A program made the translations under genes and the position numbers. A DNA stretch of 64,000 bases from Leptodactylus fallax (taxonomy: Eukaryota; Chordata; Amphibia; Anura; Leptodactylidae). The DNA is taken from contig CAMRHE010000012.1 of assembly GCA_947044405.1 (NCBI GenBank), forward strand, positions 12,664,001 to 12,728,000, read 5' to 3'. Under the pieces are notes generated by a model. The model did no database searches, was not told the origin of the DNA, and worked only from the letters and a program-made list of their open reading frames with translations. This document shows, one piece after another, positions 11,364-21,923 of the stretch; positions within the stretch are counted from its first letter, which is position 1; the number at the start of each line of letters is the position of its first letter.

Positions 11364-11541
11364 CCACTAGAAGCCGTTGCCAAATAAAAGATAGGACAGA
11401 AAAAAAGAAGAAGGGAGGGAACAGTACTGTACCAAACTTTCACTGTATTTTAAGCTTGATCTCATACCGCGCTCGTTCCATAGGATTTCCACAATCCTCA
11501 GTGTCTGCGTGATACCACACCCACACACTGTTATCCTAAGA

Positions 11542-11560
11542 TCCCACAACGCTGCCACCA
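11542..11560 (-). other. Candidate primer-binding site
   Basis: On the element strand, one base after the 5' LTR, the sequence is TGGTGGCAGCGTTGTGGGA. It begins TGG, complementary to a tRNA CCA end. I cannot assign the tRNA without a search. Confidence 0.5.
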
Positions 11561-11561
11561 C

Positions 11562-12086
11562 TGTGAAGAATATCGCCTCGCCCAGCCGCCTGGCACGCCT
11601 GCGATCAAACTTCTTTCTTAACCTCCCACTCACACACCGTGAGTAGACCGGGTCATAGGATAGAACGAAACAAGCAATATAAATTTTATATGTTTAATAA
11701 CCCAAGTGGGTTGGTACGAATTAATAGCATATACAGAAATATACAATATTAATACGATCAAGCATAAACATACAAGCAAAAGAGCGATGATACCGTACAA
11801 AAACAAAAAGGGAAAATAAACTATAGACTGATACCTGAGCCCAGCTCTGCTCTGAGCTGTCTCCCTTTGAGCTTCCACACAAAGACTACAAAACACCTCT
11901 CTCAAAGACCCTCAGCCCCCACCCTTCACCTCCCCCCCAGCCAGGGATGAAAACCAGTGAGACATAGTGTCCAGTGGTGTAACCTCACTTAAGCATCACA
12001 TTCCAACCAGTGGGAGAAGGACGGACATGATCAAGTAAAAACACACTTCCAAGAAAGATACATAAATTGAGGGTCTCATCATCACA
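11562..12086 (-). repeat. 5' LTR of the Gmr1-like element
   Basis: This 525-bp LTR has the same termini as 5794-6328. A short frame with a hydrophobic stretch is open in both LTRs, but only because the two LTRs are copies of each other. Confidence 0.92.
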
Positions 12087-12299
12087 GCCATAAAAAAGAT
12101 TAACCCTGGACAACCCCTTTAATATGCATCACACAGTATAATGTCCCTCCCCCCACAGGATGTTAGTCCCCCATTACCGCTCCCACACAATATAATGGCC
12201 CAATCACTGTTCCCCATACAGTATGGGGGACCAGTGAAGAGGCCACTGTATGGGAGGACCAGTGAAGTGACCATAGAAAAATTTGGCACAGACAACACC

Positions 12300-12654
12300 T
12301 TAAAAGAGGTTGTCCATAAATTGGTGCGACCACTGTGGCGACCGCCAAGGAGGTGTAAAAATAAGAAAATTTAAAAAAAAGCATACTCACCTGTCCCCAG
12401 CACCCCGTTGTCTCCTGCCTGTGTCTGTTCGGTCTCATGGCGGCGCTTCATTTCTGAAAATCCTGTACCTAATTGGTCTTAGCGGTCACATGAGGTGCAG
12501 GACTCTCAGCAAGGAGTCGCCGGCATAAGACTGAATGGACACTGGCAGTGGACAACGGAGTGCCGGGGACAGGTGAGTATGGTTTTTAATATATTTATTT
12601 TTTACTTTACACCTCCTGCCAGCCACTTGGGTTGCTCCTGGACAACCTCTTTAA
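12300..12654. mobile_element. T2/Kolobok-type MITE
   Basis: TTAA lies at 12,300-12,303 and 12,651-12,654. The ends are AAGAGGTTGTCCA on the left and TGGACAACCTCTTTAA on the right. It inserted in the right part of the hAT-like element at 3866-13,005. Confidence 0.75.
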
Positions 12655-12672
12655 AGGATGTATCCATCTTTC

Positions 12673-12713
12673 TAATATTGATGGCCTGTCCTTAGGATAG
12701 GCCATCAATATTA
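12673..12713. repeat. Strong hairpin, 19-bp stem
   Basis: TAATATTGATGGCCTGTCC pairs with GGATAGGCCATCAATATTA across a TTA loop, with one G-T type mismatch. The same core (CCTGAGGATAGGCCAT-like) appears near 5450 and 5780 in the split MITE, so this is probably the centre of a related, degraded TTAA element. Confidence 0.75.
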
Positions 12714-13013
12714 CATCTGAGATGATACAACAGCCAGGACCTCTGCAGATCAGCTTTTCCAGGACAGTGCGGCTACAGGTAAAGGTAACAATTTTAGGAG
12801 CCACGCTGTTCACTTGCCATACAGGGTGTAGCAGTAGGTTTAGGTAGTGCAGTGGTGCACATCGTATGGCAGGTGAGCAGCATGGCTACTGACATGTTAT
12901 AACCTTTAGCCGCCCTGTCTCGGTACCGCTGATCTGCAGGGGTCCTGATGGTGGGCCCTAGAAACAATTCCACTGGTGGGCCCTAGACGTCCCAGTCCGA
13001 CACTGCCCCCAGT

Positions 13014-13527
13014 ACCTGGTTGATCCTGTCCAGAAGTTTATTTCCCACAGTTTATTTCTTCACACCAAGCTGCTTGCCTATTGCAGATTCAGTCTTCCCA
13101 GCCTGATGCAGGTCTACAATTTTGTTTCTGGTGTCCTTCCACAGCACTATGTCTTCACCATAGTGGAGTTTGGAGTGTGACTGTTTGAGGTTATGGACAG
13201 GTGTCTTTTATACTGATAACAATTTCAAACAGGTGCAATTACTACAGGTAACGAGTGGAGGATGGAGAAGCCTCTTAAAGAAGAAGTTACAGGTCTGTGA
13301 GAGCCAGAAATCTTGCTTCTATGTAGGTGACCAAATACTTATTTTCCACCATAATTTGCAAATAAATTCTTAAAAAATCAGACAATGTGATTTTCTAGAT
13401 ATGTTTTCTCATTTTGTCTCTCATAGTTGAGGTCTACCTATGATGACAATTACAGGCCTCTCTCATCTTTTTAAGTAGAAGAACTTGCGCAATTGGTGGC
13501 TGACTAAATACTTTTTTTTCCCCACTG
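13014..13527 (-). mobile_element. Tc1-like element fragment, N-terminal end
   Basis: The right end is the Tc1-like terminus TGACTAAATACTTTTTT...CCCCACTG followed by TA at 13,528-13,529. On the minus strand an ATG at 13,161-13,159 starts MVKT and then meets a stop. Downstream frames carry decayed helix-turn-helix coding sequence. The distal half of the element is missing at the side where the hAT-like element inserted. Confidence 0.7.
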
Positions 13528-13607
13528 TATTGTATAGATGAACGCTCAGTGTAAATGGAACTAGTGATAGCTGACGGGCTTGCTAACATATTGTTGATAA
13601 GTACTTG

Positions 13608-14517
13608 TTATAGTAGGCCTCATCACAGACGATGATGACAGGGAGTACAGAGAACTGAACCGAGATTTTGTGGACTGGTGCCAGCGGAACCACCTTAGGA
13701 TTAACGCTGGGAAGGCCAAGGAGATGGTGGTGGACTTTTGTAAATGCAGATACCCTCCTAAACCAGTGGACATCCAGGGGACGGGCATCGAGATTATCAA
13801 CACCTATAAGTACCTGGGTGTGCTTCTCAATAATAAGCTAGACTGGGCAGATCACATGGAGGTCCTGTACAGGAAGGGCCATAGCAAGCTCTACCTGCTT
13901 AGGAGGCTGAGAGCCTTTGGAGTCCAGTGGGCACTTCTTAGGGCCTTTTTCAACTCAGTAGTGGCATCAGCCATCTTCTTCGGAGTGGACTGCTGGGGGA
14001 GCAGTATATCAACCAGGGATAGGAATAGACACGACAAGCTGATTAGAAGGGCCAACTCTGTCCTGGGGAGCCCCCTGGACCCAGTGCAGATGGTGGGTGA
14101 CAGAAGGATACTGTCCATGGTGAGCTCCATGCGGGAGAATAACTCCCATCCCATGCATGAGACCCTGATAGCACTGGGAAGTACTATCAGTGACCAACTA
14201 CTTCACCCAAAGTGTGAGAAGGAGCGCTATCGGAAGTCTTTCCACCCCACTGTGGTTAGGCTGTACAACCAACACCGACCTAAGCGGAGATCACTCCTTA
14301 CAGAGAACTGAAAGATCTTTAAGTTGTGATATCCCCTCTGCTACTTTTTTTTTTTTAAGTGTACCTCTCTATCTGTACCTACTGTCACTGTAATACCTCT
14401 GCCTTGGAGTGTTTTGTATTTTTGTATTGCATTGTATTTGTATTGCATATCTTTGCTGCTGTAACAAACTGAATTTCCCCATGGTGGGACTATTAAAGGA
14501 TTATCTTATCTTATCGT
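13608..14517 (+). mobile_element. 5'-truncated CR1/L2-type LINE with TTATC tail
   Basis: The coding fragment is followed by a 3' UTR ending GAATTTCCCCATGGTGGGA, then ATTAAAGGA and a short TTATC repeat tail (TTATCTTATCTTATC) near 14,500-14,515. Short tandem tails replacing poly(A) are typical of CR1/L2-group LINEs. The left edge at about 13,608 is approximate. Confidence 0.8.
13613..14311 (+). pseudogene. LINE reverse transcriptase C-terminal fragment (CR1/L2 type)
   Basis: One open frame of about 230 codons runs from LITDDDDREYRELN through FVDWCQRNHLRINAGKAKEM and YKYLGVLLNNKLDW to HPTVVRLYNQHR. This is the thumb and C-terminal region of a non-LTR reverse transcriptase of the CR1/L2 (Jockey-like) group. 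The catalytic palm is absent, so the copy is 5'-truncated, as usual for LINEs. The frame is still open, suggesting moderate age. Confidence 0.85.
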
Positions 14518-14560
14518 ATTTGCAGAACATCTGTTGGTGTAAAAGTACATTTAGAGATAT

Positions 14561-15550
14561 TGTAAGAGACAGCCAGTGTTGTCCTAAGCTTCATTTGTCT
14601 GTATAAACTGTTAATGTTGAATGTGTTTCTGTGATTCTGTTCCTTTAAGACAGCAGCCATTGTAATTGTGACATGATGCTGGAGTGACACACCCCCTTTG
14701 ATGTCAGCCTGCCTGTTCTGCAGACAAAGTGTGAGCAGAGAAGCAGGAAGTGACGAGAAGAGAGAGCAGCAGCCATCTTGGCAAGAGAGAAGACAGGTGT
14801 CTGTGCTATATTGAAATGGTGTGGAGATTTTTCTGGACCAAGCTGTATCTTGGTCCAGAGACAAACAGAGTGTAAAGAGACAACAGGACTAGTGAGTCCA
14901 CATGAAAGGAACTGTGCTCAGTGGCTGATCAGTGAGACTGACATTGTGACTGTGTATATGGATACCACAGATAGAGACTCGCAGTGCTGTTGAAGTACTG
15001 GACAGTAACTGCTAAATCCCGGCTTACATCCCAGCTCAGTGTATGGATTCGACAGGACTGCCAGTGTGCTGAGTGGAATCTGTTGTTGGATTACATTGCA
15101 TTCATTTGGTTTCCCTGTCTGTTAAAGAGGATTCCATTACTCCCGAGATCTTGATAACAGTGAGGAGAGGATGCTTCACTATAAAAGAAAGGAACGACTT
15201 TGGGCCCCACCGCGCGCTTCTACGGACTGTAAGCGGTCCACCTGGACCACTGGGGAAAAGGGGGTGCACCCACATGTGAAGTCAGGGTCAGTTAGGGATA
15301 GTTTTGAGTATATTGTTCATTCAGTGTCCATACTGCAGAAGTGGACTGAGTAAAAGTAGAAATCATTGCAGAATTTGCCTTGAAATTGTTCATGCTATAT
15401 TGTATATTTTGCTTGTCTTTATCCATGTCATTTTACCTTTAACTAGCCTTTATTAATTTATAGTAAATATATTTTTTTGAACTTAAATACCGCGTGTGTG
15501 TTCATTTCTGGTTGCGGAGTCCAAACCACCTCCCTTGCTCTCGGTTCACA
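14561..15550 (+). repeat. Candidate solo LTR
   Basis: The segment begins TGTAAGAGACAGCC and ends TCGGTTCACA, with TG...CA ends and ATAT directly repeated on both sides (14,557-14,560 and 15,551-15,554). A TATA-like ACTATAAAAG lies at about 15,176. No coding sequence or second LTR is present. The length of 990 bp suits an LTR. The 4-bp duplication is AT-rich and could be chance, so this rests mainly on the termini. Confidence 0.5.
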
Positions 15551-16547
15551 ATATACTTACAATTATATCTTACTGTAGTTTCTCTGTAATTCATGTATAC
15601 TGAATTTATGCAAAATAAGATAATTTTAGAAACATTTAGATATTTGAATATTGTTCAGGGTAGGGATTGAACAGAAATAACTGCACATTCAGACCTTATT
15701 CTATACTCCCAACCAAATGAAAAATATACAATATACTATGCATGGAACAAGCATAGTGAGTTATAATGATATTATAATATAGACACCTTGCGAAGAATTA
15801 TTCCTCTTCTGTAGAAACCTTTAGATAAACTATACTTAGTCCAAGAAGTTACCTGCATTCCATTAACTGCTGGGCGATTGTTTCACTGTCTTCTTCCATT
15901 ACTGGTGACATGATAGATACTGTATACAATAATATATGATCCAGACTGGATCTGTGGGTGGTCAGGTATGTACGCTAAGAGGTCCCAGCTTAAACATCAC
16001 CAGAGACCGAGCCTAATCTTAGTATGTTGCTGCTCATATGAAATATAGTTCAGAATCTTCTCAAAGATTATGTGTACTGCATCCAGATGTTCAAGCGCCC
16101 AGGCCCTTATTTTAGAAGCACTTAGGTGTTAGTTAAGCCTGGCCGAAAATTAGCTGCACTGTATACTAATACATTTAGTCTTCTTTTCCTAGAAAAATGG
16201 AACTTCATCAAAGTGTCTTTTCTACATGGCCTATGAATCACTTGTGTCTTTTGTAAAGCTATCTTTAGAAGTCTTTCTGTTATAAATCTTTCTCACATTC
16301 AGGATTGTCATAAATTGTATAGTTTCCATTCCTTTAGGGACCTATTATGCTTACAACCCATCACAAAACTAAACAGCTATATGACATATTTGAATCCCAA
16401 GACAAGGTTGTTAAAGGTTTAATATAAAGAATCAGATTGTCAATTAAATGAAATAAGTCACTTGCAGTGGAGACATCCATTTATAAAATTATGAGGAGGT
16501 CTTTGTAAATGGAATATGGAAGACAGTCTGCTTAGAGGTTTTTGAGA
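15551..16547. other. Non-coding stretch, no gene seen
   Basis: AT-rich DNA without recognisable repeat ends or plausible coding sequence. Confidence 0.55.
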
Positions 16548-16549
16548 TA

Positions 16550-18155
16550 CAGAGCCTTGCGAAAGTATTCGGCCCCCTTGAAATTTTCAACCTTTTGCCA
16601 CATTTCAGGCTTCAAACATAAAGATATAAAATTTTAATTTTTTGGTGAAGAATCAACAACAAGTGGGACACAATCATGAAGTGTAACGAAATTTATTGTT
16701 TATTTTAAACTTTTGTAAAAAATAAAAAACTGAAAAGTGGGGTGTGCAATATTATTCGGCCCCTTTACTTTCAGTGCAGCAAACTCACTCCAGAAGTTCA
16801 GTGAGGATCTCTGAATGATCCAATGTTGTCCTAAATGACTGATGATGATAAATATAATCCACCTGTGTGTAATCAAGTCTCCGTATAAATGCACCTGCTC
16901 TGTGATAGTCTCAGGGTTCTGTTTAAAGCACAGAGAGCATCATGAAGACCAAGGAACACACCAGGCAGGTTCGTGATACTATTGTGGAGAAGTTTAAAGC
17001 CGGATTTGGATACAAAAAGATTTCCCAAACTTTAAACATCCCAAGGAGCACTGTGCAAGCGATCATATTGAAATGGAAGGAGTATCAGACCACTGCAAAT
17101 CTATCAAGACCTGGCCGTCCCTCTAAACTTTCAGAGATGCAGCCAAGAGGACCATGATCACTCTGGATGAACTGCAGAGATCTACAGCTGAGGTGGGAGA
17201 GTCTGTCCATAGGACAACAATCAGTCGTACACTGCACAAATCTGGCCTTTATGGAAAAGTGGCAAGAAGAAAGCCATTTCTCAAAGCTATCCATAAAAAG
17301 TCTTGTTTAAAGTTTGCCACAAGCCACCTGGGAGACACACCAAACATGTGGAAGAAGGTGCTCTGGTCACATGAAACCAAAATCTAACTTTTTGGCCACA
17401 ATGCAAAACGATATGTTTGGCGTAAAAGCAACACAGCTCATCACCCTAAACACACCATCCCAACTGTCAAACATGGTGGTGGCAGCATCATGGTTTGGGC
17501 CTGCTTTTCTTCAGCAGAGACAGGGAAGATGGTTAAAATTGATGGGAAGATGGATGGAGCCAAATACAGGACCATTCTGGAAGAAAACCTGTTGGAGTCT
17601 GCAAAGACCTGAGACTGGGATGGAGATTTATCTTCCAACAAGACAATGATCCCAAACATAAAGCAAAATCTACAATGGAATGGTTCACAAATAAACGTAT
17701 CCAGGTGTTAGAATGGCCAAGTCAAAGTCCAGACCTGAATCCAATCGAGAATCTGTGGAAAGAGCTGAAAACTGCAGTTCACAAACGCTCTCCATCCAAC
17801 CTCACTGAGCTCCAGCTGTTTTCCAAGGAAGAATGGGCAAGAATTTCAGTCTCTCGATGTGCAAAACTGATAAAGACATACCCCAAGCGACTTGCAGCTG
17901 TAATCGCAGCAAAAGGTGGCGCTACAAAGTATTAACTTAAGGGGGCCGATTAATTTGGCACGCCCCACTTTTCAGTTTTTTATTTTTTACAAAAGTTTAA
18001 AATATCCAATAAATTTAGTTCCACTTCATGATTGTGTCCCACTTGTTGTTGATTCTTCACCAAAAAATTAAAATTTTATATCCTTATGTTTGTAGCCTGA
18101 AATGTGGCAAAAGGTTGAAAAGTTCAAGGGGGCCAAATACTTTCACAAGGCACTG
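16550..18155 (+). mobile_element. Tc1-like element (DD34E), decayed
   Basis: TA target duplications flank it at 16,548-16,549 and 18,156-18,157. The ends are CAGAGCCTTGCGAAAGTATT on the left and its near reverse complement ...TACTTTCACAAGGCACTG on the right. Inverted similarity continues for about 200 bp on each side, including CAACAACAAGTGGGACACAA and its complement. It contains a broken transposase gene. Confidence 0.92.
16942..17938 (+). pseudogene. Tc1-like transposase, frameshifted, catalytic Asp lost
   Basis: It starts MKTKEHTRQVRDT at 16,942 with paired helix-turn-helix regions and the GRPSK linker. Around 17,135-17,150 the frame breaks after LSEMQ and resumes in another frame at ITLDELQRS. 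A TAA lies at 17,385-17,387. A further one-base shift near 17,600 precedes the last block with SQSPDLNPIENLW, ending GGATKY at 17,938. The first catalytic motif reads WSHETK instead of the family's usual W-(S/T)-D-E-T-K: the codon at 17,370-17,372 is CAT. The second Asp (QDNDPKH) and the Glu, 34 residues apart, remain. It cannot be active. Confidence 0.9.
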
Positions 18156-18157
18156 TA

Positions 18158-20753
18158 TCAGTGCTGGGGTTCAGTGTAATATTGTAGATGATGGGAAAAC
18201 CATAGTAAAAAGAAAACCGATACACATTTTTATTTTTATTAAAATTATTATTATGTTGGCTTTTTAAATTAGGGTATATATTATGCACAATAAATAGTTA
18301 TCAACCAAACTAATATATCCTTCTTATATAAATAGGGAAAGGGAAAGAAACAAGATCTCAAAATGTCCAATCCACTTTATTAAATGATGTAAGCATTAGA
18401 TTGCCAGCCATAATATGAACATGCCATAATCAGGAGGCAGAGGGGGTTTGCACAGTGTGCGGTATCAGTGACATCACAGCCGACATATGACTGGTACCCA
18501 CTAAGGTCAATGATTTGCTGAGCCTCACAACCTCTGCCCCAGCCAGTCCTGGCCCTGGAGGGATAGGGGAACATGCCACAAGAATGGTGCACCAAGTGTA
18601 GATAAGCATCACTTCTTTTTTTTTTCTTTTACTTCATATCACCCACTGCAACCTCTGGGTTTTCCATTTATCCTGGAAGCCCCTTTTGAAATTTCTAAAT
18701 GGGATGTATATATTTGTAAGAAAAATAAAAATTGTTACATGAATATATTGCTTGTATCTCTTTTTGGACAAATCATAAAAACTAGTCATATATTTTGACA
18801 ATATCTTTCACATCTTGTTTAAATGCAGTGTTCAGCCTCAGCAGGGTTTCTTCTCCTTCATGTGTAAGGCAGTAGATCTGAAGAATCTTCTGTATACATC
18901 ACTAGCGCTGCTTTTCACAGAGTTAAGGATATACTGTATATTGTATAAAGCAATACAATTGGCTATAACTGAAACTTGACAGGTTTTCTTTCATCTCTAG
19001 TGGGATTAATTATTTCCCCATCTAGAACGACAGAAAAGTAACCACCAGCCAACAGCTTGAAGCATCTTAACTAAATTAGGAGAAGAGGCTTCCCAGTGAC
19101 TACAGACAGTAAATGAGTATATAGAAAGCATTTCCTAATGCTTGAGGATCTGGCATGTTTCAGGTAAGGAAAATATAGATTAGCACAAATGGTTGGCTCT
19201 CTGGTGACACTTCAGAAAATATTTTAATTAAGTCACTATGTCATATATAAAGTCATATATAGTGTATATCTAGTATATGTAGTATTATAATTTTAGCTGT
19301 ATTTATGGTTGTGGTTGACATTCTATTATGAATTTAACTGCTTCTTATTAGATAATTGTGGTTTTTCTAACATAAAGACCACTTTCACATACCAGATATC
19401 TGTTTCAGAGTTTGTGTGCTAATTCTGCAGTCAGAATGTTGTAACAATGTACTGTACAATGCGAGTGATTACAAAACCTATACACAGTACACACAGATCC
19501 TTCTTCCCTTCCTGTCTGGAATTCTCTTGTTCCTTTGACTCATAGACCTTCTGGTCATGTAATATCATTAAATGATGTGCTCTGCAGGTCCTGCAGTCAA
19601 AGAGAAAAGAAGACCATGGGCAGGTGGACCCAGCAGACGTCAGTTTATATTGGGATTGCTATAGATCACATATATGTACAATTTCCACTGTGTACACAGA
19701 TGTATGCAGGTCTATACAACACAGCAGGGAAGAGGGATCAACTACCATCTCCTGCAGTCCTGAGAAAGTGCTGCCTGAGACCAGAGGCCTGGGTTTGGCT
19801 AATACAGGGAAACCACCTTAGAAAGGATAACCTCGTTCTGTGACTGCCCCTACACATTTTCTTCCTAGGGTTACTAACAGACTCATCACAAATACAGAGA
19901 GAATTAAAAGAAATTACAGAAGCGTTCTATTTTTTGTTTTGTTTAACAATGGATATACATGCATGTCACACAAACCACACTTTACCACACTGCTGCAAAC
20001 ACTGTTTACCACTTAGCCACAAAGTCATATGCTGAATATATATTGCTTTCTAACTTTTTCTCCTTTGCACATCATTTTACAATGCTCTGTAGACCTCTAA
20101 CCTTCCATTAAAGAATAGCTTTACAGCATTGGTCTCTAGCCTTTCATTTCCAACATGCACACCCATTTATTTTCCCTCTCACTGACCACTATATAATTAA
20201 CAGAACTGCATGTAATGCCTGGTTTACAAAGACATGGATAGTATAATATATTGTATAACTCCTATAAAACCCACAGCTCTTAAGACTGCTGATGGAAGCA
20301 AGTTAAAGTTAATTTGCTACCAGCCAGTGTTTTTTCTTGCATCCCTCTGACAAGGTAGAATGGATTTACTCTAAAAGTCTGTTTTTCTACAAATCCCATT
20401 CTCTGTTGGAGTTGAAGGAGTGAAGGATACTAAAATTAGTAAAGCCCTCCACAACTGGGAAATAATGTAATAGAATGAGCTATGAGACATATTTGTATCC
20501 AGTGCCAAAGTAAATACCTTGTAAAAATGTGACATAAAGGGAATACATTATTTCCATAAATTAGATTCTGCCTGGTTAATTTACAACAATTTACCCAAGT
20601 ATATACTTCTAAGCATGAACATGACTGCATTAATAAACTTCCCATAATTAAAGTGGCAACCTTGCACATTGGATCACCACACTGAAGAACGCCTGGACAT
20701 TGTGGCCGGCCTGGACAGGAGCGTGGATGGGTGAGTAAATTATCGGCCAAAAA
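18158..20753. other. Long non-coding stretch, no gene seen
   Basis: I see no element termini or convincing coding sequence. Small open frames at 19,535-19,843 and 20,436-20,792 have no recognisable motif. A T-run near 18,610 and AT-rich segments are ordinary. Confidence 0.5.
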
Positions 20754-21165
20754 AGGGGGCCATATATTGTGTGGGGGCAAAAAAGGGATCATATACTGTG
20801 TGGAGGCAAAAAAGGGGGCTATATACTGTGTGGGGGGCCAAATAAAAGGGGGTCATATACTGTGTGCGGGCAAAAAAAAGGTGCCATATACTGCGTGGGG
20901 TTAAAAAAAGTAGGACCATATACTGTATGGGGGCAAAAAAGGGGATCATATACTGTGTGGAGGCAAAAAATAGGGCTATATACTGTGTGGGGGCAAAAAA
21001 GTGGCTCTATACTGTGTGGGGGCCAAATAAAAGGGACCCATATACTGTGTGGGGACAAAAAATGGTGCCATATACTGCGTGGGGTCCAAAAAAAAAGTGG
21101 GGCCATATACTGTATGGGGGAAAAAAGGATATCATATACTGTGTGGGGGCCATATTATGTGTTGG
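20754..21165. repeat. Minisatellite, 30-34-bp unit with higher-order order
   Basis: The unit contains CATATACTGTGTGGGGGC plus an A-rich block of variable length (AAAAAAGGGG). About 13 units occur. Unit variants recur in the same order: GGATC, GGGCT, AATAAAAGG, GGTGCC with CTGCGTGG, then CTGTATGG. This gives a super-repeat of about 157 bp (20,788 to 20,945) and a next one of about 186 bp (to 21,131). It resembles the minisatellites at 4230 and 26,232 (shared CATATACTGTGTGGGGGCC). Confidence 0.85.
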
Positions 21166-21923
21166 GGACTAGTAAGCCACGTTATGTCACATCACTTTGT
21201 TCTGTCTTCAGGGAAGGTCCCCAGTATTCTATGTACAGACCAAACAGCTATAGGGTCACAGTGGTTACCCATGTGACTGGGTCCCTAAACCAGGGGGCCT
21301 CATAGACTCCTTCCCCACACTACTGTCTCCAGGTGTAGGGAATTTCATACTTACCTATTTTTCCAGCAAAGCACTTATACGGTGCCCAGCTGTGTACTTC
21401 TTTTAATGTCCTTCTGGCCATGCTGTCTCCTGTTCTATGGTATCGCTTGCGGTACCATAGTGCCGGTGACAGGGTAGCCTGGGAGACAATAGAAGAGTTG
21501 CACAGCCAGGCACCACAGCACTGCATTACAGGAAAAAGAGGTAAGTACTCAATTCACCAGAGTTATGTGGCCTAGACTGTGATGCAATTTGGGGTGGGGA
21601 AAACTACCAGTATTACATGTGGGTGGTCACCAATATCTATGTGGGGGGAAAATGGGAGACTATTACCTATGGGGGGATGGTTACCTGTAGGGGGTAGGCT
21701 AGGCACTATCATGGTGCCTAGCCTACCAGTTGAAAAAGCTGGACTATCTTCCAAAAGTCATGCTCTCATTGCTATATGCCCCATTTCATCTGTTTGCTAC
21801 ATCATAATCATTCACTGACACTACAGCATGTGCCATAGTGCCACTCAATGTGCACTTCACCTTACAGCCATGAAATGAGGGCAGAGGAGTATAAGCAATG
21901 GTGAAGTTGGTGGAGGAAACGGT
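21166..21923. other. Non-coding stretch with hairpins
   Basis: No gene is seen. A perfect 14-bp hairpin lies at 21,693-21,727 (separate entry), and a weaker one at about 21,435-21,460 (CTATGGTA with TACCATAG). Confidence 0.5.
21693..21727. repeat. Perfect 14-bp hairpin
   Basis: GGTAGGCTAGGCAC (21,693-21,706) pairs exactly with GTGCCTAGCCTACC (21,714-21,727) across a 7-base loop. No T-run follows, and its role is unknown. Confidence 0.85.

Larger units (their letters stand above)
5794..12086 (-). mobile_element. Gmr1-like Ty3/gypsy LTR retrotransposon
   Basis: This 6,293-bp element reads on the minus strand. Its LTRs are 11,562-12,086 (element 5' LTR) and 5794-6328 (element 3' LTR). Both LTRs begin TG and end CA in plus-strand reading. 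GCCAT flanks it at 5789-5793 and 12,087-12,091, a perfect 5-bp target duplication. The order is gag, protease, integrase, reverse transcriptase, RNase H. Integrase lies upstream of reverse transcriptase, unlike most Ty3/gypsy elements but as in Gmr1-type elements of fish and other deuterostomes. The LTRs differ by roughly 15 substitutions and one gap of about 10 bp by eye, so the insertion is fairly recent. Three in-frame stops and gag frameshifts make this copy non-autonomous. Confidence 0.92.
5406..12121. mobile_element. T2/Kolobok-type foldback MITE, split by an LTR retrotransposon
   Basis: The left part is 5406-5793 and the right part is 12,087-12,121. The outer ends are TTAAAGGGGTTGTCCAGG on the left and CCTGGACAACCCCTTTAA on the right. 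The left part folds back on itself: CTATCCTGA and GGTATTTAT near 5760-5780 mirror ATAAATACC and TCAGGATAG near 5445-5470. Without the retrotransposon the MITE would be about 420 bp. The retrotransposon landed in GCCAT within its palindrome. Confidence 0.8.
3858..13013. mobile_element. hAT-like element with 8-bp TSD, carrying nested insertions
   Basis: CCCCCAGT occurs at 3858-3865 and again at 13006-13013, an exact 8-bp TSD, the hallmark of the hAT superfamily. The element proper is 3866-13005. Its left TIR is CAGGGACGGACTGG and its right TIR, read inward, is CAGTGTCGGACTGG (12 of 14 identical). There is no hAT transposase inside, so this was a non-autonomous element. The interior has a palindrome and a 31-bp minisatellite like those of the element at 25,512-27,829. 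At least three TTAA-type MITEs and one LTR retrotransposon later inserted into it. Nearly all of the 9.1 kb is therefore secondary. Confidence 0.85.

Noticed and set aside
20754..21165. CRISPR-like array
   Set aside because: Units of 30-34 bp are contiguous variants of one another, with no constant repeat alternating with unique spacers, and this is eukaryotic DNA.
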